A DNA stretch of 64,000 nt from Candidatus Anstonellales archaeon (GCA_038869735.1 JAWCQO010000005.1:14818-78817), one strand, 5' to 3'; positions 1 to 9,277 are shown, counted from the stretch's first letter. Translations and numbers: made by a program. The notes: generated by a model from the sequence alone, not told the origin.

Positions 1-45
1 ATTATGTGCATAAAAAATCAACCTTTGCTAAAGAATCTGGAGATT

Positions 46-399
46 TTATAGATTTATTTTTATAAATTCACCCTCCCCTTTTGCAATCTTGTATGCATCA
101 GCTATTATTGCAACAGCGAACCCGACTAATAATAAAAAAACAACAAAAGGAATGCAACATAGAGCCCCAATTCCAAGTAAAGGGGATGCCACACTGACAA
201 GTGAGTAGATAATTGCCCCTATAACTAGAGCGAGTAGATAAATTATGTTTAGGACAATTCCACGTTTTATTCTTCTGATATAAATGTGCCCCAGGGCAGG
301 GAACAAACCAAAAAGAAGAAACCCAACGATGCCAATAAAAAGTGTAACTGTCGGGTCGTGGGGAGTAGCCCCCCTTTCTGTTGTTTTTGTCTTATTCAT
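46..399 (-). CDS. small polytopic membrane protein, TM2-like
   Basis: This is a protein of about 117 aa with three or four hydrophobic segments. Between the first two there is a PALGHIYIRRIKRG motif, which resembles the glycine/tyrosine turn of TM2-type small membrane proteins. A TTG at 420 would add seven residues. I prefer the ATG at 399 because a TATA-like element (423-433, read on the minus strand) lies about 26-30 nt upstream and would give a leaderless mRNA. No enzymatic motif is visible, and the function is unknown. The gene stands alone and reads toward the left edge. Confidence 0.6.
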   Translation of the reverse strand: MNKTKTTERGATPHDPTVTLFIGIVGFLLFGLFPALGHIYIRRIKRGIVLNIIYLLALVIGAIIYSLVSVASPLLGIGALCCIPFVVFLLLVGFAVAIIADAYKIAKGEGEFIKINL

Positions 400-420
400 C
401 TTAGCATCTTTTGATTTCAA

Positions 421-817
421 TAGTTATATAAACGTTTTGGGGACCTTTAAGATAAGTTGTTGAGGTTTTGTGGTTTGTAGCTGGAGCGTTTCCGCAAGCT
501 TAGTCTTTTTTTTGATGAGACTTTGAGTATAAGATAGTGCAAGATAGTGCATGAGTTCTTGAGGAGGAAATGTTCGGATGCGAAGCGGATGTTGCGAGTT
601 GTTGTTTGACTTTAGCTTGGACAGACGTTGGGGGTGTGTTTTGCTCTATGTTTGTTGGGTTGATTTGTTAAGTTATGTTAGATATTTGTCAAGTTCGAAT
701 CGTTTTCGGGAGCAGGCTCTATGATTTTTTTCTAATATGGTTGAATTTTCTAAGGATTAGACCACATAAGCTATTGATAACGCTTCCAGAATCCGAACAT
801 TTAGATGACTGCAATTT
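421..817. other. gene-free spacer
   Basis: No convincing gene was seen in these roughly 400 bases between the small membrane protein and the end of GlyRS. The plus strand is T/G-rich. It holds a 10-bp perfect tandem duplication (531-550) and the promoter of the leftward gene at its left end. An open frame beginning at 675 runs into the antisense of glyS and looks random. Confidence 0.5.
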
Positions 818-2344
818 TTACAGGGTTACTCTTCCTTCTTTTATGTTTCGGATTATGGTGCTGTAGACTTCTCCAACTTTTATGCGCTCCTGCTTACCAT
901 CGTTTCTGTAACGTATAGTCACTGTATCGTCTTTGAGAGTGTCATAATCTATTGTAAGACAATAGGGGATGCCTATCTCATCTGCTCGAGCATATCTACG
1001 TCCTATTGAACCGCTCTCAGTATATATAACGTCCAATCCTTCTGCTCTTAAATTTCCAAGAAGGTCAAGTGCTTTCTCACTAAGGCCGTCTCTCCTCATA
1101 AGCGGATAAACTGCGCATGAGTAAGGAGCAATGACTGGGGGAAAATCAAACCACGCCCAATCTTTTTTGTTTCCTTTTTCTCTGAAGGTGTGTTCGAGTA
1201 TGCACCAGAATAATCTGTCAAGCCCCATTGAAGGTTCAACTACATGTGGGATTATCTTCCGTTCGTTTTCCTTTCCTTCTTTTGCTTCGTTTGGATTGTT
1301 GTGGTTTACATAAACGCGAAGATCAACTCCGCTTTTTGAAGAATGAGACGATAGGTCGAAGTCGGTCCGATAGGCATTGCCAATAGTTTCTATGACTCCA
1401 AAAGAGGTTTCGATTTCCAGATCAAAATTCCCGGCTGAATAATGGGGTGTGTCCTTTTTTCCCATTTTCTTAAAATAAAATTTCTCGTACGGAATGCCAA
1501 GAGATGTATAAAATTGCGTTTGCCTGACCATAAAATATGCCATTATCTCGTTCGGGATTATTCCTTTTCTTACAGCTTCGGCTGCCGACATCTTTTGGAT
1601 TCTGTCGCTTCCGGCAACCATTATTCTTATCTGTTCAGTCTCGACTTGAGAAAATTTCTCTATTGTTGGGCTTCGCGGGTCAAAAAAGTACTCAAGTTCC
1701 ATCTGTGTAAATTCCCTGAGGCGCAAGATACCCTTGCGGGGAGAGATTTCGTTTCTGAAACTTTTTCCTATCTGACCGACACAGATTGGAAGCTTTGTTC
1801 CATGGTTCCTGAAAATTCTTGAGAAGTCCAGGAATATTCCCTGGGCGGTTTCTGGTCTGAAGTATCCTGTATTTCCTTCCACTGGACCTATGTTCGTCTT
1901 GAACATCAAGTTAAACCAACCCTTGCTTTCAAACTCCCCTCCGCAGGCTGGACAGGCGATTCCTTCCTTCTTTAGCAGAGGTAATAGCTCTTCGGGTGAA
2001 TTCCAGCCTGACGCTTCGAGCTTCTTTTGATCGAGGAACTCGTCGGCTTTGAATTCGGATGAACAGGCCTTGCATCTGATTAGAGGATCAACAAAATTCT
2101 TTGCGTGCCCTGAGGCTTCAAGCACAACTGAAGGCAATACTGTAGAAGTTTCTATCTCAAAAAAACCCTCGCTTTTTATGAAAAATTTTCTGAAATAGTC
2201 CTCTATCTTCTTTTTCATCAGGCAACCTACAGGTCCGTAGTCATAAAAACCACTGATTGATCCGTAGATTTCGAATGAGGGAATCAAAAAAGAACGTTGG
2301 AGCGCTATTTCCATTAGCCGTTCATACAATTTCTGGTGCTTCAT
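818..2344 (-). CDS. glyS: glycyl-tRNA synthetase (class II, archaeal/eukaryal alpha2 type)
   Basis: The enzyme charges tRNA-Gly with glycine using ATP in the cytoplasm. The protein is 508 aa. The N-terminal class II core has the family start IPSFEIYGSISGFYDYGP and an insertion with two CxxC pairs (CKAC, CPAC) that probably binds zinc. Motif 2 appears as GKSFRNEISPRKGILRLRE, and the C-terminal anticodon-binding domain covers roughly the last 110 residues. Length and domain order match archaeal GlyRS. The ATG at 2344 lies about 26 nt from a TATA-rich block (2362-2376), which suggests a leaderless transcript. It is divergent from nop5 across 62 bp. Confidence 0.96.
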   Translation of the reverse strand: MKHQKLYERLMEIALQRSFLIPSFEIYGSISGFYDYGPVGCLMKKKIEDYFRKFFIKSEGFFEIETSTVLPSVVLEASGHAKNFVDPLIRCKACSSEFKADEFLDQKKLEASGWNSPEELLPLLKKEGIACPACGGEFESKGWFNLMFKTNIGPVEGNTGYFRPETAQGIFLDFSRIFRNHGTKLPICVGQIGKSFRNEISPRKGILRLREFTQMELEYFFDPRSPTIEKFSQVETEQIRIMVAGSDRIQKMSAAEAVRKGIIPNEIMAYFMVRQTQFYTSLGIPYEKFYFKKMGKKDTPHYSAGNFDLEIETSFGVIETIGNAYRTDFDLSSHSSKSGVDLRVYVNHNNPNEAKEGKENERKIIPHVVEPSMGLDRLFWCILEHTFREKGNKKDWAWFDFPPVIAPYSCAVYPLMRRDGLSEKALDLLGNLRAEGLDVIYTESGSIGRRYARADEIGIPYCLTIDYDTLKDDTVTIRYRNDGKQERIKVGEVYSTIIRNIKEGRVTL

Positions 2345-2406
2345 CGCAAATTATTAATTGTGTATATATTTTATATCTTGCCTTGCATTAACTTATAGGG
2401 CAAATT
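2345..2406. promoter_or_regulatory. divergent promoter region glyS / nop5
   Basis: This 62-bp spacer contains one A/T block (2361-2378) that can be read as a TATA box in both directions. It lies about 26 nt from the glyS ATG on the minus strand and about 33 nt from the nop5 ATG on the plus strand. Neither gene has a clear Shine-Dalgarno sequence, as expected for leaderless archaeal mRNAs. Confidence 0.5.
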
Positions 2407-3198
2407 ATGATTGAAAGAGAGAAATACCTAGAAATGGCACGCATGTCTATGAAGGAGAAGATTTCTTCCCCTGATCTCCTTATTTCCCAAACCGTTGCAA
2501 CTATAAGCGAACTTGACAGATGCATAAATGTTTTGTATGAGAAATTGGCTGAATGGTACGGACTGTATTTTCCAGAGTTAAAGCTGTCAGATATGCGCAC
2601 ATACTGCCAGGTAGTCATTAAGTTTGACAGAAAAAAGCAAAACGTCGCTTCTATTCTATCTGTTGTTGGTGAGAAGAACGCAGAAGTAGTAGTCTCTAAA
2701 GCCAAGACCTCTGCCGGTGCAGATTTCTCTGATGATGATTTGGAAGAAGTGCGCAAGCTTGCAAGGCACGTTCTTGAGCTTTATGAGTTGCGTGATGAGA
2801 TTGAAAAGTATCAGGCTTCTCTTGCAAGGAAATTCTATCCAAACTTATCTTACTTGCTTGAGCCGGCTCTTGCCGCGAAGATGGTATCTCTTGCAGGCTC
2901 ACTTAGGAAGCTTGCTCTTCTTCCTGCAAGTACGATTCAGGTTATGGGTGCAACAAAAGCTTTATTTAAGCATCTAAAAACTGGTTCAAAACCACCAAAG
3001 CACGGGGTCATCTTTCAGCATCCTTCAATATCAGGAGCGCCAAGAAAGCTTCGCGGAAAAATCGCGCGCGCCCTTGCATCAAAGATAGCCATAGCCGCAA
3101 GGGCGGATGCATTCACTGGAGCGCAAATAGGGAAAAAATTAAAGGAGGAGTTTGAAAGGCGAGTTGGTGAGATAAGAGGAGGGAGCAGACGAGAATGA
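2407..3198 (+). CDS. nop5: Nop5/Nop56/58-like C/D box sRNP core protein
   Basis: Nop5 bridges L7Ae and fibrillarin in the complex that guides 2'-O-methylation of rRNA and tRNA. This copy has 263 aa: a coiled-coil region (about 15-145) and the NOP domain with EPALAAKMVSLAGSLRKLA, the GATKALFKHL segment and the conserved PKHGVIFQHP. The N-terminal fibrillarin-binding domain of full-length archaeal Nop5 (about 370-420 aa) appears reduced or missing. No fibrillarin gene is adjacent, although it often is in archaea. The last codons and the TGA stop (3196-3198) lie in the first unit of an 86-bp tandem repeat. Confidence 0.9.
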   Translation: MIEREKYLEMARMSMKEKISSPDLLISQTVATISELDRCINVLYEKLAEWYGLYFPELKLSDMRTYCQVVIKFDRKKQNVASILSVVGEKNAEVVVSKAKTSAGADFSDDDLEEVRKLARHVLELYELRDEIEKYQASLARKFYPNLSYLLEPALAAKMVSLAGSLRKLALLPASTIQVMGATKALFKHLKTGSKPPKHGVIFQHPSISGAPRKLRGKIARALASKIAIAARADAFTGAQIGKKLKEEFERRVGEIRGGSRRE

Positions 3199-3422
3199 AA
3201 TTCCTTGCACTTTCTGATCTTCATGCAAGCGAAGAGGCGCTTGATCGCCTTGGTGAGATAAGAGGAGGGAGCAGACGAGAATGAAATTCCTTGCACTTTC
3301 TGATCTTCATGCAAGCGAAGAGGCGCTTGATCGCCTTGGTGAGATAAGAGGAGGGAGCAGACGAGAATGAAATTCCTTGCACTTTCTGATCTTCATGCAA
3401 GCGAAGAGGCGCTTGATCGCCT
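3166..3422 (+). repeat. 86-bp tandem triplication across the nop5 stop / phosphoesterase start
   Basis: Three head-to-tail copies begin at 3166, 3252 and 3338. The third is identical for 85 bases and then diverges at 3423. Each unit contains the end of nop5 and the first 19 codons of the phosphoesterase, with the two genes overlapping as ATGA. The period is 3n-1, so the ATG frame of each copy closes exactly at the TGA of the next copy. Confidence 0.97.
3195..3370 (+). pseudogene. two duplicated 5' fragments of the phosphoesterase gene (29-codon mini-ORFs)
   Basis: The two upstream copies of the 86-bp unit each carry the phosphoesterase start (MKFLALSDLHASEEALDRL) followed in frame by the duplicated nop5 tail (GEIRGGSRRE) and a TGA. 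The mini-ORFs span 3195-3284 and 3281-3370, each overlapping its neighbour by ATGA. They are broken gene copies, but they could pass ribosomes from nop5 to the intact gene at 3367 by termination-reinitiation. Whether they yield stable peptides is unknown. Confidence 0.75.
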
Positions 3423-4005
3423 CCGCGTAATAATGATGAGAGAAAACGACTATGACTGGATATTCATAGTTGGCGATATTACCACTAATGGCCCTGTTAG
3501 CTACGCCGAAGACCTTCTTGATATACTGCGAGAAAAAGGGCTTTTTGTACATGGAAATATGGATCCGTTTCCTGTTCAAAAGTTGATCGAGCAGAAAGGT
3601 GCATCAGTTCATGGAAAAAAAATAAATATCGGCGAATGGAACGTTGTTGGGTTGGGCGGCTCGAATCCTACTCCCTTTGGGACTCCTTGTGAATATTCTG
3701 AGGAGGCAATAGAAAAGTGTATATCTGATTCTAATATGGATGAATATTCTATATTTCTATCTCATCCGCCTCCATTTGGGCTCTTTGACACTGTTGGTGT
3801 CGGAGTTCATGTGGGAAGCGTATCTGTTCGCAAAGCCATAGAAGACAAGAAGCCTATTCTCTGCATATGTGGGCATATACACGAGCATCAGGGAAAAGTT
3901 CTTCACAAGGAAACGACGGTAGTAAAGCTTGGAAGCGGAGAGAAACTAAATGCGGCTGAGATAACAATCAAAGATGAAATTAAAGTCAGTTTTATAAAGA
4001 TTTAA
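3367..4005 (+). CDS. calcineurin-like metallophosphoesterase
   Basis: This 212-aa protein has the full metal-ligand set of the family: DLH near the N-terminus, GDITTNG, GNMD, SHPPPFG and GHIHEHQG. It should be a two-metal phosphodiesterase or phosphomonoesterase; the substrate cannot be told from sequence. The ATG is the one in the third copy of the 86-bp repeat, since the two upstream copies are cut off by stops. The next gene starts directly after its TAA, so the two are probably cotranscribed with nop5. Confidence 0.9.
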   Translation: MKFLALSDLHASEEALDRLRVIMMRENDYDWIFIVGDITTNGPVSYAEDLLDILREKGLFVHGNMDPFPVQKLIEQKGASVHGKKINIGEWNVVGLGGSNPTPFGTPCEYSEEAIEKCISDSNMDEYSIFLSHPPPFGLFDTVGVGVHVGSVSVRKAIEDKKPILCICGHIHEHQGKVLHKETTVVKLGSGEKLNAAEITIKDEIKVSFIKI

Positions 4006-4413
4006 ATGGGGAGAATACGGATTTTTCGGGTTTTGGATGAAGAAGACTTCTGCGATATCTATCCAGTTGTTAAGGCTATTTTTCCTAGCAGCCAAATACG
4101 GTTTTCAGACAAGGACGTCTATTTCTATGCAAGAGTTAAAAAAGAGGTTGTCGGGTTTTCGCATGTCTTTGATAAGGGCGGTGGCACTTATGTGCTACAG
4201 GGGATAGGGGTTCTTCCAAAATTCCGCAACAGAGGGATAGGAGGCAAGTTGGCAGATAAAGCCATAAAATTTTGTGAACAGAAAGGAGCACTGCGTATAT
4301 TGCTAAGAGTAAGATGCACAAACCCTGCTGTGCTACTCTATTTAAAAAAAGGTTTTTATCTAAAAAAAGAGTCATTCGGTTCATATACGCTTGAAAGACG
4401 AAAACCCTCATAA
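4006..4413 (+). CDS. GNAT-family N-acetyltransferase
   Basis: This 135-aa protein fits a single GNAT domain. Strand beta4 (YVLQGIGVLPKFRNRGIG) includes the acetyl-CoA binding motif RNRGIGGKL, and a C-terminal FYLKKESFGSYTLERR segment matches the last strands of the fold. It may acetylate a protein N-terminus or a small amine; the substrate is not deducible. The ATG abuts the stop of the phosphoesterase, so it is the last gene of the nop5 group. Confidence 0.85.
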   Translation: MGRIRIFRVLDEEDFCDIYPVVKAIFPSSQIRFSDKDVYFYARVKKEVVGFSHVFDKGGGTYVLQGIGVLPKFRNRGIGGKLADKAIKFCEQKGALRILLRVRCTNPAVLLYLKKGFYLKKESFGSYTLERRKPS

Positions 4414-4456
4414 ACCGATGCTTGCGAGGGAATAGTGGATTTAAGAAACTTTGAAA

Positions 4457-4529
4457 GGGGCTGTGTGCTAACTTGGTATGCTTCCAGGTTTGGGACCTGG
4501 CGGTCTGAGTTCAAATCTCAGCAGCCCCA
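4457..4529 (+). tRNA. tRNA-Pro (UGG)
   Basis: Acceptor stem GGGGCTG/CAGCCCC, anticodon stem CCAGG/CCTGG with loop TTTGGGA (anticodon TGG), and T-arm CTGAG-TTCAAAT-CTCAG are all present, with discriminator A4529. No intron is visible. The D-arm pairs less well than usual. CCA is not encoded. Confidence 0.93.
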
Positions 4530-4834
4530 TTCTAAGAACACCCTTTAGAAGTACTCTTTGCTTTCTTTCTTGTGGTATCTAAGACGAGAAAAGTATTTCG
4601 CTTCTTAGTTTGCGCGAATTTTAGCTGTTGTTTTTTCTTTGTGACGGCTTGGCTTTCGAGTATTAATCGAGTTTAGTCTCATTTGCTTTATAATATTGGG
4701 GGTAGTCTTCGTGGCATGTTGGTTTTTTAAGTTATTTAGCTACTTTTTATTTTAGCCGATTTTTATAAACTCTCCTATATTATAAATATAAAATAGTAGC
4801 ACTGTGGATGAGGGATAAATAGAAACTTTGCGAT
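4530..4834. other. spacer with tRNA-Ala promoter candidates
   Basis: About 300 T-rich bases between two tRNA genes, with no gene seen. Two TATA-like boxes (4762-4770 and 4781-4790) lie upstream of tRNA-Ala and are the likely promoter elements. Confidence 0.45.
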
Positions 4835-4976
4835 GGGCTCGTGGCGCAGTGGTAGCGCGCGTGCTTTGCATTTCTGAAAGAGAAATTGATGAGGAACAAA
4901 AAAGCACGAGGCCGTGGGTTCAAAAATGGAAGGGAAAGAGCTTGCTTTCTTCCTTTTGAAATTCCCACCGAGTCCA
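4835..4976 (+). tRNA. tRNA-Ala (UGC) with two introns
   Basis: Acceptor GGGCTCG/CGAGTCC carries the G3:U70 wobble that identifies alanine tRNA. The D-stem is GCGC/GCGC, and the anticodon stem CGTGC/GCACG encloses TTTGCA with anticodon TGC. An intron of about 32 nt (about 4871-4902) follows position 37, the canonical site. A second of about 38 nt (about 4925-4962) interrupts the T-loop after TTCAAA and before the final T, that is between positions 59 and 60. It can fold into a hairpin (GGAAGGGAAAG against CTTTCTTCC). Removing both restores T-arm GTGGG-TTCAAAT-CCCAC and a normal tRNA. Confidence 0.92.
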
Positions 4977-5050
4977 TCTTTAAGCACAACAGCGTGCCCA
5001 TGTTTGCTCCTGCTCTGCCACACAGCTTGATCTTCTTGCGAACTTGCTTT

Positions 5051-5127
5051 TGCATTACAACTTATTAATCAGAGTCGACTTATGGGCTTTCGTCTGCATT
5101 ACAACTTATTAATTAGCATTGACTTAT
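5051..5127. repeat. imperfect 33-bp direct repeat
   Basis: Copies at 5051-5083 and 5095-5127 share TGCATTACAACTTATTAAT and end in GACTTAT, with a few mismatches between. It lies in the spacer between tRNA-Ala and the minus-strand gene at 5210. No known element is recognised. Confidence 0.6.
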
Positions 5128-5209
5128 TAGTTAGTCTTGAAGAACTGGTTTTTAGTTTCTCTCAGTTTCTCGCAAAATAGAAAGGGGGACTGCCTGTTTT
5201 TTATTTTGA

Positions 5210-5863
5210 TTATCTTGAATCTAATTCTTCTTCCATATGGGGTGGCGAGGCAAACTCTACGTGGAGAGGTATTTTTAGTATCTTGGTTGCGATTAGTTTG
5301 AGAACTTCAGCTGCAACTAATGCGTGCTTGTCCGTACTGGAATTTGTTGATATGACTAAATAGCCGTTGCTTTTCTCCGAGTTTAGATATTTGCCAACGG
5401 AGCTATCGTAGAGCACATATTGCAGAACATAGAACTTCTTGTTTGGTTTTGAAGTGTAGGCAGAGCTTCCATAAAATGAGAATGCAGGAGCGCCTGGGAG
5501 ATTTCCTGTTTTTTTCGTGTGGTCTTGGCTTGCTGAGGAAAGGAAATTTTTTAGGTACTCAATCAGCCACAGCCGGTGGGCTTTGTTATTAAATAAAGTG
5601 GTTGAGAGGTCAAAATAGTTATATCTGTGAAGGAGAATTGGTGGGGTTTGGATTGTCTGGCGGACAAAGCCGTTATTTTTAAAGTAAGGGAGTGTGTCCA
5701 ATCTTGTGTAATTTGGACTTCCCCTATTTTTGATATAAGACAGTGTTTCGTTCTCTATGAGACATTTTGAATTCTGTATATACTTCGTCAAAGGCTTTTT
5801 ATGTAACGGTTCCTGCTGGTTTGGAATCTTATCTTGTGTTTTGTTTATATATGCTTTATTCAT
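5210..5863 (-). CDS. hypothetical protein, 217 aa
   Basis: I do not recognise this protein. It has no signal peptide or membrane segment. The first 70 residues are polar and rich in Asn, Lys, Tyr and Gln. A middle part carries GNLPGAPAFSFYGSSAY, and a final part resembles an alpha/beta segment (GYLVISTNSST, then AAEVLKLIATKIL). The ATG at 5863 has a weak GGTGAT ribosome-binding site. It stands alone between tRNA-Ala and the 23S gene, and its unusual composition could reflect recent acquisition. Confidence 0.5.
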   Translation of the reverse strand: MNKAYINKTQDKIPNQQEPLHKKPLTKYIQNSKCLIENETLSYIKNRGSPNYTRLDTLPYFKNNGFVRQTIQTPPILLHRYNYFDLSTTLFNNKAHRLWLIEYLKNFLSSASQDHTKKTGNLPGAPAFSFYGSSAYTSKPNKKFYVLQYVLYDSSVGKYLNSEKSNGYLVISTNSSTDKHALVAAEVLKLIATKILKIPLHVEFASPPHMEEELDSR

Positions 5864-6033
5864 ACTTACATCACCTCTGTTACTTTTGTAGAGTTATAGC
5901 GGGCTCCTCCTTCTATCCTCTTCATCAACCGCGACGAAAGTTAGCTTGAAGGGTCGAATTATAGATAAGAGCGTAAATTTGTCTTGCTCTCTGTGTGCCG
6001 ATTCTCTGAGAATGTGGAAGATTTGGAGGAACA

Positions 6034-6043
6034 TTTATAAATA
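6034..6043 (+). promoter_or_regulatory. TATA box of the 23S rRNA transcription unit
   Basis: TTTATAAATA preceded by a purine-rich GGAGGAACA that could act as the BRE. Transcription would start near 6060, about 215 bases before the mature 23S RNA. Confidence 0.65.
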
Positions 6044-6057
6044 ACTTTGTATTCAAA

Positions 6058-6261
6058 TATGGCTTACCGATTTTCAGGCTGGCACCTGGCCTGAAACATT
6101 AGCATCCCAGACAAGGGATTGCGATGGAATTATTACTTGCCTTAGGGTAAGCAATCGCATTTTTGACGCTAAGGGCGGCGGATGAAGAATGCGAGCGCGT
6201 CGTGCGGTTGCGCGAGCGCTTTATGAGGATGAAGGGAAAACCGTAAGATTCACAAGAGAGT
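6058..6261 (+). ncRNA. structured pre-23S leader
   Basis: The transcript segment between the promoter and the 23S processing stem is strongly self-complementary. TTTCAGGC (6072-6079) pairs with GCCTGAAA (6089-6096). Next comes a GCGAT...ATCGC stem around an inner CTTGCC-TTAG-GGTAAG hairpin, then a GC-rich AGCGC/GCGCT stem. No tRNA or 16S sequence was found in it. It could be only a processing leader or could release a stable small RNA. Confidence 0.45.
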
Positions 6262-6274
6262 ATGGATATGATAT
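6262..6274 (+). other. 5' half of the pre-23S processing stem (3' half at 9174-9186)
   Basis: ATGGATATGATAT at 6262-6274 is the exact reverse complement of 9174-9186, and a further interrupted pairing continues outward. Long stems of this kind enclose archaeal 23S precursors and carry bulge-helix-bulge sites cut by the splicing endonuclease. It marks the ends of the mature RNA to within a few bases. Confidence 0.85.
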
Positions 6275-9172
6275 GCTGCTTTAGGCTTGGCAGGGGATAG
6301 CTTGGCTTGGGCAATATATCCGCCGTGGCAAGCAGCGAAATGCCCGTGGTAGGCGCAGGCTGCCTGTAATCACGGGGTTGCGGATTTACGCGGGGAATTA
6401 AAACATTCTAGTACCCGCAGGAAAAGAAAAAAATTTGATTTGGCTAGTAAGGGCGACTGAACGCCAAACAGGGCGACCCGAATAGTCCGTCGCGAGGCGG
6501 AAAAGATGTGGGACCGCAAAATCTCTCTCTGTGGAGAAGAAACCTCTGGAAAGTGGTGCCATAGAGGGTGAAAGCCCCGTATTCGAACCGGAGAGAGACG
6601 AGGTAAAAAGAGTAGTGTCCATTGGTGATTGGGCACAAATATGGCAGAATCAACTGCCAACCCTAAATATACCCCAAGACCGATAGCGTACAAGTAGCGC
6701 GAGCGAAAGCTGAAAAGGACCCCGGGAGGGGTGTGAAAAGAGCTTGAAACTGTCAAGCCACAGTTTGATGCGGCCAAAAAGCGGTTTATGTCCTTCAAAG
6801 CAACTGCTGGAGACGGCAGAAGCGAGAAGGAAGTAGCATGGTTGCATCGTCCTTCTATAAGCAAGGGCCAGGGAGTTTTCCTCAACGGCGAGGCGAAAGC
6901 CGGAGCGAAAGCGAGTACTAACGTGCGACAAGTCGTTGGGGAAAGACCCGAAGCCGATGTGAGCTATACGTGGGCAGGGCGAAGCCGGCCTGACGGCTGG
7001 TGAAGGCCCGCAACCAGTACTAGTATATTCTGTTTGGGTGACCTGCGTATAGGGGTGATAGTCCAGTCGAACTCGGCAATAGCGGGCTCCTCCTGAAGTA
7101 TATCTCAGTATAGCGGCGCCGGAGCATGTCATACAGGGTAGAGCACTGATTAGGAGGAATGGGCCCGAGAGGGCTCGCCTTCTTGTCAAACTCCGAATCT
7201 GTATGAAGCGTAGATGGTGCTAGTAGGCTTCTCTCGGGTAAGCCGAGAGGACTGTACGGGAACAACCGTTACCGCGGTTAAGGCCCCCAAATCTTGGCTA
7301 AGTGCAACTTAAAAGAGTCTCTGCTCAAAAACAGCTGGGAGGTAGGCTTAGAAGCAGCCATCCTTCAAACAACGCGTAATAGCGGACCAGCCGAGAGCGC
7401 AGATTCTGAAAATGCTCGGGGCTATAAGCCAAGTGCCGATACCGCGGAGTGGCGCATTATGTAGATGCGCGCAATCTGGTAAGGAGGCGAACCGGTTGGG
7501 CAGAAGCGCGGGCGTAAGCTCGCGTGGACCGGCTGGTTATGATAATCCTGGTATTAGTAGCAGCATATCCAGGTGAGAATCCTGGACGCCGGAAGCACGC
7601 GGGTTCCTTGGCGATGCTCGTCAGCCAAGGGTAAGGCGATCCTAAGCGTCGCGCTAATCGCAAAGACGCGAAAGGGAAACCGGTTAAGATTCCGGTTCCA
7701 GACGGATAGGTGCGGTAACGCGAGGGTGTCTTTCTGACGCTTTGGGGTAGGCTCAGTGGAGGAGACTCCATTTAAGCAGGATAGTTCTCTGGAGTCTAGT
7801 TGTTAGGAGAAGGAGAACAAACTGCGAAGGCCACACGGTTGAGCTGACCCCTGGAGCCCGTGAAAAGGAAAGACACAGCGATTCCGTCTGCTCGTACCTA
7901 GAACCAGTACAGGTGGTGCTGGCAGAAAAAGCCAAGGCGTGGCAGGAGAACTCTCGTAAGGGAACTTGGCAAATTAGTGGCGTAACTTCGGGATAAGCCA
8001 TGCCTGCGGTTCTCTAAAAAGGAACTGCAGGTCTCAGTGACAAGGGGAGACCGACTGTTTACCAAAAACACAGGTCATCGCTGAGCCGAAAGGCTGAGTA
8101 CAATGGCCGATGCCTGCTCACTACTGGTACGTCAAACTCCGGTCCAACGGAGCGAAGCGCCAGCAAAGAGCGGGGGTAACTCTGACCCTCTTAAGGTAGC
8201 GTAATACCTCGCCGCTTAATTGGTGGCTTGCATGAAGGGCATAACGAGTCTCCCACTGTCCCTACGAGGGACCTGGTGAACTTACTACTCTGTGAATATG
8301 CAGAGGACTTCCAGGGGGAAACGAAGACCCCGTGGAGCTTTACTATAGCCTGTTGTTGGAATGCGGTGATGGTCGCGGAGCGTAAATGGGAGCCGTTAAG
8401 CCGTACCTTTTGGGGTGCGGATAGGCGCCGTTGTAACACCATTCGGCTGTTATTGCATTTCTTACCGGAAGGGACAGCGACAGGTGGATAGTTTGGCTGG
8501 GGCGGTACATCCTCGATAAGGAAACAAGGATGCCCAATGTTCGGCTTAGGTGCGTCAGAAATGCACCGTTAAGGGACAAGGACAAATGCCGGACTGACTG
8601 TATCCCTAAAAGCATCGGATGCAGAGGCGAAAGCCGGGCCTAACGAACCTTGGTATCCCTTTTGATGAGGGTCCAAGCTGTCAGACAAGCTACCCCGGGG
8701 GTAACAGGCTCGTCGCGGGCGAGAGACGCCTATCTTTAAGTTTTTAAAAAAGAAGGTAGGTGCTCAAATACCCATCGACCCCGCGGTTTGGTACATCGCT
8801 GTCGGCCTAGGTCATCCTGGCGGTGCAGGAGCCGCCAATGGTTGGGTTGTTCATCCATTAAAGACCTACACGAGCTGGGTTCAGAACGTCGCGAGACAGT
8901 TCGGTAGTATCTCCTGGGAGTGCAAATCCGCCTGAGAGGAAGAACCCTTAAGTACGAGAGGAACTTGGGTTCGAAGCCTCTGGTGTACCGGTTGTGAAAA
9001 GCAGATGCCGGGCAGCTACGCTTTATGGGATAAGACCTGAAAGCATCTAAGGTCGAAGCTCATCTCAAAACGAGGCGGTTTGGCGGTCGTAGCAGACGAC
9101 TTTGATAGGAGGGAGGTGTAAGAGCCAAGCGCAAGCGAGGCTTTCAGCCTGCCCCTTACTAAAAGCCAGATG
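6275..9172 (+). rRNA. rrl: 23S ribosomal RNA
   Basis: Recognised by conserved blocks: GGATAGCTTGGCTTGGG near the 5' end, the GGAAAAGAAA segment near 6420, GACCCTCTTAAGGTAGCG near 8182, the GACCCCGTGGAGCTTTACT block near 8326, peptidyl-transferase sequences near 8690-8900, and the sarcin-ricin AGTACGAGAGGAAC near 8952. At about 2.9 kb it is full length with no large intron seen. Ends are placed by the flanking stem and are approximate. No 16S gene precedes it and no 5S or tRNA follows it nearby. Confidence 0.97.
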
Positions 9173-9277
9173 TATATCATATCCATTCCCTCTTCTGGAG
9201 CTTGCGGTTTTCTCAAAATCCTTAAAAACACTTTTTTCTGAAGTTCTGGTGCTTGAATGTGTTTAGACTGGCTCTTT

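Noticed and set aside
675-866. Plus-strand open frame of 63 codons at the end of glyS
   Set aside because: It overlaps conserved glyS coding sequence and has no supporting motif or ribosome-binding site.
4775-5068. Open frames overlapping tRNA-Ala and its introns
   Set aside because: They run across the tRNA exons on either strand and have no family signature.
5896-7094. 16-nt match ATAGCGGGCTCCTCCT between the spacer before the 23S gene (5896-5911) and the 23S gene itself (7079-7094)
   Set aside because: A match of this length is expected about once by chance in a 64-kb window, and the flanks do not extend it.
6398-9231. Many open frames on both strands inside the 23S rRNA gene
   Set aside because: The region matches conserved 23S rRNA blocks throughout; the frames are incidental.
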